Below, in pieces: positions 6,644 through 13,660 of a stretch of 17,168 nucleotides of DNA (position 1 is its first letter; each line of letters opens with the position of its first letter). This stretch comes from Bacteroidales bacterium UBA1800 (GTDB taxonomy: Bacteria; Bacteroidota; Bacteroidia; Bacteroidales; VadinHA17): NCBI GenBank assembly GCA_002319915.1, contig DCFQ01000089.1, positions 1 through 17,168 on the forward strand, read 5' to 3'. The notes under the pieces are model-generated. The model was given only the letters and a program-made list of their open reading frames with translations. It was not told the origin of the DNA and ran no database searches. The position numbers and the translations under genes were made by a program.

Positions 6644-7978
6644 ATGAAAAAACGTGTTTTAACTATTGCCCTTGCATCATTTCTTATTTCAGGGGCAGTA
6701 TCGATGGGTCAGGAAGCAGGCAGTCTGAGCCTGACACTCAAAGAGGCTCAGGATTTTGCTCTCCGGAACAACAAATCGGTGCTTGCTGCGCGGGCTGATG
6801 TTGCAGCTTCCAGGGCAGCGGTATGGGAGACAATCTCAGCGGCATTGCCGCAGGTAAGTGCCTCCGGTTCGTTTGTCAACAACCTTAAGCTGATGACTAC
6901 CCTTTTACCCGGCGAGTTTTTTGGCCAACCTGGTACCAAGATACCTGTGACTTTTGGTTCGCAGTTCAACTCAAGTGCTACAGTCCAGGCATCGATGCTG
7001 CTTTTCAATGCACCGCTGCTGATCGGGATCGAAACCTCCAAGCTTGCAACAAAGCTGACTGAGGAGAGCCTGACAAAATCCGAGCTCGATACGCGGGAAT
7101 CGGTCAGTACCGCATATTACCTTATCCTGGTCTCAGAGAAGTCGCTTGAGATCCTTGACGGGAATATTTCCAATCTGAAGGAGACGCTCAAGTCAACCAA
7201 AGCGATGTTCGCGGCAGGGATGGCCGAATCGACAGACGTTGACCAGATGGCCTCAAATGTTACGATGGTCGAGAATTCAAGAAGCTCCCTGCTTCGTACG
7301 AACGAGCTTAATTACAACTTGCTGAGATTCCAGCTTGGGGTTAATCCAAACACCGGGATCAAACTTACGGAAACACTGGAGAGCCTCACTGATCAGGTCA
7401 ATGTGGAAGCGCTTCTTGCACAGGAATTCAATCTGAACAATAACATTGACTATAAGCTGGTGCTGGGACAGGAGCAGATCTCATCACTTGCCCTTAAAAC
7501 CGAAAAATCGTCGGTTCTTCCGACATTATCGGGATTTTATTCCTATGGTACAAACGGCATGGGCGATAAGGTATCTGAACTCCGGTGGTTCCCGAACGCC
7601 ATGGCAGGGTTGCAGATCTCAGTCCCGATTTTTGCCAGCGGACAGAGGTTTTCCCAGATCAGAAGGGCTAAGATAAATCTCGATAAGGCCCGCACAACAA
7701 CGGATATGGTCACCGACCAGCTTCTTCTGCAGGAAAAGCAGCTCAGGTACAACCTGATCAACGCAAACGAACAGTATTTAAGCCAGAAAGATAATGTTGA
7801 AGTTTCACAAAGGGTATATGCCAGCATGGAAAACAAGTTCAGGCAGGGCATGGCCTCAAGCCTTGAGCTCACACAGGCAAACAGCCTGTACCTTGAGGCA
7901 GAGAATAATTACATCTCTTCCCTGATGAACCTTCTTCAGACAAAACTAGCGCTTGATAAGCTTATGAACAATATTTAA
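6644..7978 (+). CDS. TolC family outer-membrane efflux channel
   Basis: This 444-residue exported protein has a signal peptide (MKKRVLTIALASFLISGAVS, cleavage near residue 22) and two repeated helical halves typical of TolC/OEP proteins. Recognisable elements are LTLKEAQDFALRNNKSVLAARADVAA near the N terminus and the second-repeat SSLELTQANSLYLEAENNYI near the C terminus. It forms the trimeric outer-membrane exit duct of a tripartite pump. The adaptor gene follows 33 bp downstream and the RND permease after that, so the complete pump is encoded in one operon. No purine-rich ribosome-binding site precedes the ATG, as is usual in Bacteroidota. Confidence 0.95.
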   Translation: MKKRVLTIALASFLISGAVSMGQEAGSLSLTLKEAQDFALRNNKSVLAARADVAASRAAVWETISAALPQVSASGSFVNNLKLMTTLLPGEFFGQPGTKIPVTFGSQFNSSATVQASMLLFNAPLLIGIETSKLATKLTEESLTKSELDTRESVSTAYYLILVSEKSLEILDGNISNLKETLKSTKAMFAAGMAESTDVDQMASNVTMVENSRSSLLRTNELNYNLLRFQLGVNPNTGIKLTETLESLTDQVNVEALLAQEFNLNNNIDYKLVLGQEQISSLALKTEKSSVLPTLSGFYSYGTNGMGDKVSELRWFPNAMAGLQISVPIFASGQRFSQIRRAKINLDKARTTTDMVTDQLLLQEKQLRYNLINANEQYLSQKDNVEVSQRVYASMENKFRQGMASSLELTQANSLYLEAENNYISSLMNLLQTKLALDKLMNNI

Positions 7979-8011
7979 TTATCCAAACAGTAACCAATTA
8001 ATTCAACAATA

Positions 8012-9079
8012 ATGAAATACTCAGGGACAATTCCGGTAATTCTGATGGGTGCGCTTTTATTATACAGCTGCTCATCCAAAACAGCTCAAAATGCCAGTTC
8101 AACAGTGAAGGCAGACACGACAGCGGTTTCAAAAGCTGCGATCCCAGTTAAGGTCAGCGGGCTGTCGAAAACCAAAATAGCAAAAACAATTGATTATACA
8201 GCCACAATACTACCGTTTGAAGAAGTGAATGTCGCTCCTTCAAGTCCTGGCAGGATCGACCGGATCTATGTTGAGGTGGGAGACAGGATCAGCAAGGGAC
8301 AGAATCTCTTCCTGATGGACAGGACCCAGCTGTACCAGCAGAAAGTGCAGCTGAGCAACCTGGCTAAGGACGTTGCCCGCATGGACACGCTTCTCAAGAC
8401 CGGGAGTGCCAAGCAGCAGCAGTATGATCAGCTCAAGACCCAGTATGATGTTACGAAGACAAATGTCGATTTCATGGAGGAAAATACCCTCATGACAGCA
8501 CCGTTTAACGGAATAGTCACAGGCAAGTACTTTGAGAACGGCGAAATGTACTCGGGGTCCCCAACCACAGCAAGCGGCAGGTCGGCTGTGGTAACGGTGA
8601 TGCAGGTAAACCCGCTAAAGGTAAATGTGAATATTTCAGAGCAGTATTATCCGATGGTTAAGAAGGGAATGAAGGCCACTCTGACTGCAGATGTATACAG
8701 GGGCGAGATCTTCAACGGTACCATTTACAGGGTCTATCCGACGATCAATTCGACAACGAGATCATTCACTGTCGAGCTGGAAGTTCCCAACCGCAATGAC
8801 CTGCTGAAGCCGGGAATGTTTGTGAGGGTGTCACTGGACCTGGGTGAGGTCGAAACATTCGTTGTGCCGGCTTCCGCAGTGCTTCTGCAGGAAGGGACCA
8901 ATACAAGGTACGTGTTTGTGAATGAACAGGGAGTTGCAAAGAGAGTTGAAGTGAACCTCGGCAAAAGGTTTGATGACCTGCTCGAAATCGGCTCAGAATA
9001 CCTGAAGGAAGGGACCAGCCTGATCACCGAAGGACAATCGAGGCTTCTCGACGGCGACAAAATTGAAATAAATCAGTAA
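8012..9079 (+). CDS. RND efflux periplasmic adaptor (membrane-fusion lipoprotein)
   Basis: This 355-residue HlyD/MFP-family protein is lipid-anchored: the N terminus ends in LLLYSC with the acylated Cys at residue 20. Its order is: barrel-lipoyl half (ATILPFEEVNVAPSSPGRID, VEVGDRISKGQNLFLMD), a short helical hairpin (about residues 105-155), the second lipoyl half (TLMTAPFNGIVTGKYFENGE), a beta-barrel domain, and a membrane-proximal domain ending at the C terminus. It links the RND permease to the TolC channel. The hairpin is shorter than in AcrA. It lies 33 bp after the TolC gene and 19 bp before the permease gene, indicating co-transcription. Confidence 0.95.
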   Translation: MKYSGTIPVILMGALLLYSCSSKTAQNASSTVKADTTAVSKAAIPVKVSGLSKTKIAKTIDYTATILPFEEVNVAPSSPGRIDRIYVEVGDRISKGQNLFLMDRTQLYQQKVQLSNLAKDVARMDTLLKTGSAKQQQYDQLKTQYDVTKTNVDFMEENTLMTAPFNGIVTGKYFENGEMYSGSPTTASGRSAVVTVMQVNPLKVNVNISEQYYPMVKKGMKATLTADVYRGEIFNGTIYRVYPTINSTTRSFTVELEVPNRNDLLKPGMFVRVSLDLGEVETFVVPASAVLLQEGTNTRYVFVNEQGVAKRVEVNLGKRFDDLLEIGSEYLKEGTSLITEGQSRLLDGDKIEINQ

Positions 9080-9098
9080 TAATCTCAATCACAATACA

Positions 9099-12000
9099 AT
9101 GAGTATATACGGTGCATCAGTCAAGAGACCTGTAACTACGATCCTAATTTTTGTGGCTTTGATAGTTATAGGGATCTATTCACTGGCAAAGCTCCCTGTC
9201 GACCTTTACCCCGAAATGGAGCTTCCATATGTTGTAGTATACACTACATACCCCGGGGCAAGTGCCTCGGATATTGAATCCAATGTGACACGGTTGCTTG
9301 AGAACAGCCTCAACTCGATAAGCAAGCTTAAGGAGATTACCTCCCGTTCGAGCGACGCTGTTTCGGTGATCTTCATGAACTTTGAGTACGGTACAAACCT
9401 CGATGAAGCATCAAACGACATCCGGAGCGCTTTGTCAATGATAGAGCGCTACCTGCCGTCGGACTGCGAAAAGCCCACCATCATCAAGTTCAACACCACG
9501 ATGATGCCGATCATCTTCTATGCCATAACGGCAAAGGAGAGCTATGCCGGGCTTGAGAAGATCCTGGACGAGAAAGTGGTCAATCCCCTGAACAGGATCG
9601 AAGGTGTAGGATCAGTCGCCCTTTCCGGCGTTCCCGGACGAAAGATCTATATTGATGTTGATCCGAGGAAGATGGAGGCCTACAATCTGACGGTAGAGCA
9701 GATAGGGAATATCCTCAGGGCAGAGAACCTTAACACTCCGGCCGGATTCATAGAGATGGGGCAGAATGACTACCCCCTCCGGATCCAGGGCGAGTTCCCC
9801 GAGAGTGATGTGGTTAAGAACATAGTTGTCAGCAGCTTCAACGGGAGCAACATATACCTGAAGGATATTGCCACTGTCAGGGATACGATACGTGAATCAA
9901 AGCTCGACACCAAGATCAACGGTGTTAAGGGTATGGCGATGTATGTGCAGAAACAATCGGGCGGGAATACCGTCCAGGTCACCAAGGAGGTAGACAAGAA
10001 CCTTGCCCAGCTTGTAAAGGAGCTTCCCCCCGACGTCAGGATAGAAAAGCTGTTCGACTCTGCATCATTCATCAAGGATTCGATAAGCAACCTGACGGAA
10101 ACCCTGATGTACGCTGCGATCTTCGTTGTCCTGGTAGTGCTCTTCTTCCTCGGGCGCTGGAGAGCGACTTTCATTATCATCCTTACAATACCTATTTCCC
10201 TCATTGTCGCATTTATATATCTTTTTGTCACAGGAGCATCAATAAACATCATATCGCTCACCTCACTCTCGATAGCGATCGGGATGGTTGTGGATGATGC
10301 CATTGTTGTGCTGGAAAATATTACAAAACACATAGAACGCGGCAGCAGGCCGAGGGAGGCTGCTATCTATGCCACCAATGAAGTCTGGCTTGCGGTAATT
10401 GTCACAACCCTGACCGTGGTGGCAGTGTTCTTCCCCCTTACATTCGTCAAGGGCCTCACCGGTGTCCTTTTCAAGCAGTTAGGAATGAGCGTTACCATCA
10501 CCATCGTCACATCAGTTTTTGCTGCGATCACCCTGACCCCGACATTAAGTGCACTCTTGCTGAAATGGTACCCGATCAACAGGCAGGCAAAATGGTACAC
10601 ATATGACGGCAGCATCAGGAAATTCCTGGACGCTTTTGACCATTTTTATGAAAAAACCCTGAGATGGGCGCTTCATCATAAGACTGTTGTGGGGATTGCC
10701 GCGTTGATCATATTTGTCGGATCGATGTCGCTCTTCAAACTCGTCGCCACCGAATTCTTCCCGGAAGCTGATGAATCAAGGGTAACAGCAACACTGCAGC
10801 TTCAGACCGGGACGAGGGTCGACAAGACGATCGAGCTCTCGAACAGGCTCAATGAAATGATCAGGACAAAATACCCGGAAGTTCAGATCATGTCGACCTC
10901 CTCGGGATATGATGACCAGGGGGGATTTGCATCGATCTTTTCATCCCAGGGTACCCATACGATCAGCTACAGCCTCAGGCTTTCACCTATTGAAGAAAGA
11001 AAAAAATCTTCATTTGAGATTGCAGATGAAATGAGGGGCGAATTTGCCAAGTACCCTGAAATTGTAGACTATACCGTCAGTACATCCGATAATATGGGGA
11101 GCTTCGGAAGCAATACGGTCGACATCGAAGTGTACGGTTACAACATCTCCCAGACAAACCTGGTTGCCGAGGAGCTTGCCACCAAGATCAGGCAGGTAAG
11201 GGGAGCCAAAGATGTCAAGATAAGCCGTGATAAGTCGAAACCCGAGCTTCAGATCATCCTCGATCAGAACAAGATGATCTCGAACGGGCTGAACACCGCA
11301 CTTGTCTCATCTGCCGTCAAGAACAGGGTCGACGGACTTACGGCGACCAGGCTCAGGCAGTTTGGGGATGAATACGATGTTGTGGTAAGGTTTACCAAGA
11401 ACTCCAGGAGCACTATCACTGATGTGGAAAACATCGGCATCCCGAACCAGACCGGACAGGCCATAAGGCTGGGTGAGATTGCACAGATTAAGGAATACTG
11501 GGCTCCTCCAACGATCGAGCGGAAAAGGAAGGAACGCATTGTTACTGTTTCATTCACACCCTACAAGAGATCTCTTACCGAGCTGCAGACCGAAGTGCAG
11601 AAAATCATCGGCGGGCTTACCCTCCCCTCAGGAGTGATGGTCCAGATCTCCGGAGCAATCCAGGACCAGATGGAGTCGTTCATGGATATTGCACTGCTCA
11701 TGGTGATAAGCCTCATACTGGTATATCTTATCATGGCATCGCAGTTTGAATCGCTCAAGATGCCGTTTATAATAATGTTCTCCATCCCGTTTGCATTCTC
11801 AGGTGTGGCAATCGGTCTGTTCGTGACCCATACCTCGCTCAGTGTAATATCGGGAATTGGGGCTGTGATGCTTATCGGTATTGTCGTGAAGAATGCAATT
11901 GTGCTTGTCGACTTCATCAACCTGATGAGAGAAAGGGGGTATGAACTTTACGAGGCAATTGCCATATCCGGCCGCTCGCGACTTCGTCCCGTAATAATGA

Positions 12001-12230
12001 CATCTGCCACAACCATCCTCGGGATGCTTCCCCTGGCAATGAGCAAGGGAGCCGGAGCCGAGCTATGGAGCCCTATGGGTATCTCCGTGATCGGCGGGCT
12101 TGTATTCTCAACAATGGTAACTCTTGTTCTCGTCCCTGTGGTCTACGCTATCTTTGCAAAACGCGGGGAACGCAACAAGCAGCTGGCCCTTTATTCGGAA
12201 ATGGACTTTATGAACGGGATCGAAAAATAA
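9099..12230 (+). CDS. RND efflux permease, HAE1 (hydrophobe/amphiphile) type
   Basis: This 1043-residue inner-membrane proton/drug antiporter has the full RND layout: TM1 at about 13-31, a large periplasmic porter domain, TM2-6 at about 335-480, a second porter domain, and TM8-12 at the C terminus. The proton-relay residues are intact: D399 and D400 in GMVVDDAIVVLEN (TM4) and K931 in GIVVKNAIVLVDF (TM10). Several C-terminal stretches (QFESLKMPFIIMFSIPFAFS, GRSRLRPVIMTSATTILGM) are typical of HAE1 pumps. The length matches AcrB-type pumps. Substrates cannot be read from the sequence; drugs, bile-salt-like amphiphiles or other hydrophobic compounds are the usual range. A PII-like gene follows 21 bp downstream. 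Confidence 0.96.
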   Translation: MSIYGASVKRPVTTILIFVALIVIGIYSLAKLPVDLYPEMELPYVVVYTTYPGASASDIESNVTRLLENSLNSISKLKEITSRSSDAVSVIFMNFEYGTNLDEASNDIRSALSMIERYLPSDCEKPTIIKFNTTMMPIIFYAITAKESYAGLEKILDEKVVNPLNRIEGVGSVALSGVPGRKIYIDVDPRKMEAYNLTVEQIGNILRAENLNTPAGFIEMGQNDYPLRIQGEFPESDVVKNIVVSSFNGSNIYLKDIATVRDTIRESKLDTKINGVKGMAMYVQKQSGGNTVQVTKEVDKNLAQLVKELPPDVRIEKLFDSASFIKDSISNLTETLMYAAIFVVLVVLFFLGRWRATFIIILTIPISLIVAFIYLFVTGASINIISLTSLSIAIGMVVDDAIVVLENITKHIERGSRPREAAIYATNEVWLAVIVTTLTVVAVFFPLTFVKGLTGVLFKQLGMSVTITIVTSVFAAITLTPTLSALLLKWYPINRQAKWYTYDGSIRKFLDAFDHFYEKTLRWALHHKTVVGIAALIIFVGSMSLFKLVATEFFPEADESRVTATLQLQTGTRVDKTIELSNRLNEMIRTKYPEVQIMSTSSGYDDQGGFASIFSSQGTHTISYSLRLSPIEERKKSSFEIADEMRGEFAKYPEIVDYTVSTSDNMGSFGSNTVDIEVYGYNISQTNLVAEELATKIRQVRGAKDVKISRDKSKPELQIILDQNKMISNGLNTALVSSAVKNRVDGLTATRLRQFGDEYDVVVRFTKNSRSTITDVENIGIPNQTGQAIRLGEIAQIKEYWAPPTIERKRKERIVTVSFTPYKRSLTELQTEVQKIIGGLTLPSGVMVQISGAIQDQMESFMDIALLMVISLILVYLIMASQFESLKMPFIIMFSIPFAFSGVAIGLFVTHTSLSVISGIGAVMLIGIVVKNAIVLVDFINLMRERGYELYEAIAISGRSRLRPVIMTSATTILGMLPLAMSKGAGAELWSPMGISVIGGLVFSTMVTLVLVPVVYAIFAKRGERNKQLALYSEMDFMNGIEK

Positions 12231-12251
12231 CGGCTTAAAAAAAGATCAGCT

Positions 12252-12545
12252 ATGAAGGCAATAATGATATTATATAACCAGGCTCATACCGAGAAGGTAG
12301 AATATATGCTTGACAAACTGGAGGTCAAAGGCTTTTCCCTGTGGGAAAATGTCCAGGGGAGAGGTACCCGCACAGGCGTTCCTCACCTTGGAACACATGC
12401 CTGGCCTGAGATCAATAAGAGTCTGCTCACCATCGTGGAGGATGAGGTTGTTGATATTATCCTTGACAAGGTCAGGAAGATAGACTCGATAAATGAAGAA
12501 GTCGGCATCAGGGCCTTTGTCTGGGATGTCCTGAAAACGACTTAG
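12252..12545 (+). CDS. PG0541-type PII-like transporter-associated protein
   Basis: This 97-residue protein begins MKAIMILYNQAH and has the beta-alpha-beta pattern and size of a PII-like (ferredoxin-fold) subunit. The central Gly-rich segment GRGTRTGVPHLGTHAWPEIN occupies the position of the PII T-loop, and the strand LLTIVEDEVVDIILDKV follows. It resembles the small proteins encoded next to RND pumps in Bacteroidota, such as PG0541 after the xep pump genes of Porphyromonas gingivalis. Its gene is last in the pump operon, 21 bp after the permease, and is followed by a terminator. A regulatory role on the pump, by analogy with PII control of transporters, is plausible but unproven. The ligand is unknown. 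Confidence 0.85.
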   Translation: MKAIMILYNQAHTEKVEYMLDKLEVKGFSLWENVQGRGTRTGVPHLGTHAWPEINKSLLTIVEDEVVDIILDKVRKIDSINEEVGIRAFVWDVLKTT

Positions 12546-12570
12546 GGAACAGCCCCCCAATATCTGAAAA

Positions 12571-12605
12571 GGGTATCCTGAATTTCAGATACCCTTTTTT
12601 GTTTT
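12571..12605 (+). terminator. Intrinsic terminator of the efflux operon
   Basis: GGGTATC-C-TG pairs with CAGATACCC around a short AT loop, with one bulged C, and is followed directly by TTTTTTG and further T-rich sequence. It lies 25 bp after the stop codon of the PII-like gene and closes the operon. An upstream TATCTGAAA (12561-12569) can pair instead with TTTCAGATA (12583-12591). Confidence 0.88.
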
Positions 12606-12759
12606 CTCTCCTGAATAAACCAGGGGTGGTCAGAAAAAAACATGTAGTAATTTTCAATTAGACCCTATAATAACAGGAGTTGATTGACATTAAATGCAAA
12701 TATTTTATAATAAACCATAAGTTTTTAAGAGCACAATTGAAAAAATTGATATTTTTACA

Positions 12760-12780
12760 TTGACAAGGGCTTCCTGTCAA
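12760..12780. promoter_or_regulatory. 21-bp palindrome upstream of the orphan beta-barrel gene
   Basis: TTGACA (12760-12765) and TGTCAA (12775-12780) are the arms, with partial extra pairing inside. The palindrome abuts the hexamer repeat and ends 23 bp before the ATG. It could be a protein-binding site or a leader hairpin. No well-placed Bacteroidota promoter is seen; the closest -7-like string is TATTTTTA at 12750. Confidence 0.45.
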
Positions 12781-12804
12781 CCTCAACCTCAACCTCAACC
12801 TCAA
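12778..12804. repeat. Hexamer repeat (CAACCT)x4.5 abutting a start codon
   Basis: Four perfect CAACCT units (12778-12801) plus CAA run directly into the ATG of the beta-barrel gene; the A of the start codon is the last base of the array. The repeat occupies the place of a ribosome-binding site. Copy-number change would alter spacing without changing the reading frame. Confidence 0.85.
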
Positions 12805-13478
12805 TGAAACACATAGCCATTTTCACCACGGGGACCCTGCTGATGCTGTTCACCAGTGTCGCATCCGTTGCGCAGGAGGACGGAAAGAAGCTGAATTTAA
12901 CAGCCAGCGCCGACTTCTATTCCTCTTTCCTGTTTCGCGGCACAAAATACGGCCATGGACCTTCCGTTCAGCCGACAGTCAGGATGACTGCAGGAAATTT
13001 TACTGCCGGTGTCTGGGGGGCATTCGATTTCAGGGATTATTCAGAGACCGATACATATCTGTCTTACTCTTTCCCTTTCGGGCTGAGCCTGGGGCTCACG
13101 GATTACTATTTCCCGGACCTCGATCTTTTTGAAACATCGGCGGAGTACGGGAGCCACGCTCTTGAGATCAATGCGGGCTTTACAAAGGGCGGATTCAGTT
13201 TAAGCGCAAACTGTGTCCTGAATGAGGCTGGCGGGGTTGGTACAATGGGCGGTGATGTATATTTTCAGGCGGGGTACAATTTCGGCCCTGTCAATATCCT
13301 GGCCGGGGCGGGGAATGGCTGGAACACGGAAGAGTACGGCTTCAGTTTCTGCAATTTCGGAATTGGGACCACAAGAACGATCAGGGTGACCGATACATTC
13401 TCAATACCTGTGACCGGACAGGTTGTACTCAATCCTGACAGGAAGCAGTTGTTCGTGGCTGTTGGATTTACCCTGTAA
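12804..13478 (+). CDS. Exported outer-membrane beta-barrel protein of unknown function
   Basis: This 224-residue protein has a clear signal peptide (MKHIAIFTTGTLLMLFTSVA, cleavage near A23/Q24) and then alternating hydrophobic/polar strands rich in Gly, Phe and Tyr, ending in the aromatic-hydrophobic FVAVGFTL. This is typical of a small outer-membrane barrel whose last strand carries the assembly signal. The opening strand ASADFYSSFLFRGTKYGHGPSVQP recalls the TorF/Gcw_chp putative porin family (SxYxFRGxS-like), but that assignment is tentative. It stands alone between the efflux terminator and the convergent EF-G2 gene. Its unusual leader (palindrome plus hexamer repeat) could influence expression. 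No substrate or partner can be named. Confidence 0.8.
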   Translation: MKHIAIFTTGTLLMLFTSVASVAQEDGKKLNLTASADFYSSFLFRGTKYGHGPSVQPTVRMTAGNFTAGVWGAFDFRDYSETDTYLSYSFPFGLSLGLTDYYFPDLDLFETSAEYGSHALEINAGFTKGGFSLSANCVLNEAGGVGTMGGDVYFQAGYNFGPVNILAGAGNGWNTEEYGFSFCNFGIGTTRTIRVTDTFSIPVTGQVVLNPDRKQLFVAVGFTL

Positions 13479-13496
13479 TGAGGCTATCCCAAAAGT

Positions 13497-13526
13497 CCTT
13501 TGTTTCCCTTTGTGTCCCTTTGTGTT
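13497..13526. repeat. 10-bp tandem array (CCTTTGTGTC)x3
   Basis: Three 10-bp units run CCTTTGTTTC, CCTTTGTGTC and CCTTTGTGTT, 18 bp past the beta-barrel stop codon, in the gap between two convergent genes. It is one of several short-period arrays found only between genes in this window. No terminator hairpin is evident in the 182-bp gap. Confidence 0.75.
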
Positions 13527-13660
13527 TCAAGAATTTACCTCCAATGTTCACCAAGGTTGTTACAATGGTAGACAAGGAATGGCTTGAGGCAAAATTAATT
13601 TCTGATATGTCCCCAGGGTGTTCACCTGAAATTGGATGCAGCTGCGGGGGAAGGAGACTC

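Noticed and set aside
9770..10333. 187-residue minus-strand frame inside the RND permease
   Set aside because: It lies wholly within a conserved gene; the apparent hydrophobic segments are antisense images of transmembrane helices.
13479..13494. GAGGCTATCCCAAAAG, resembling one half of terminator-like repeats common in Bacteroidota
   Set aside because: No matching inverted second half is found within the gap, so neither a terminator nor an insertion-sequence end can be supported.
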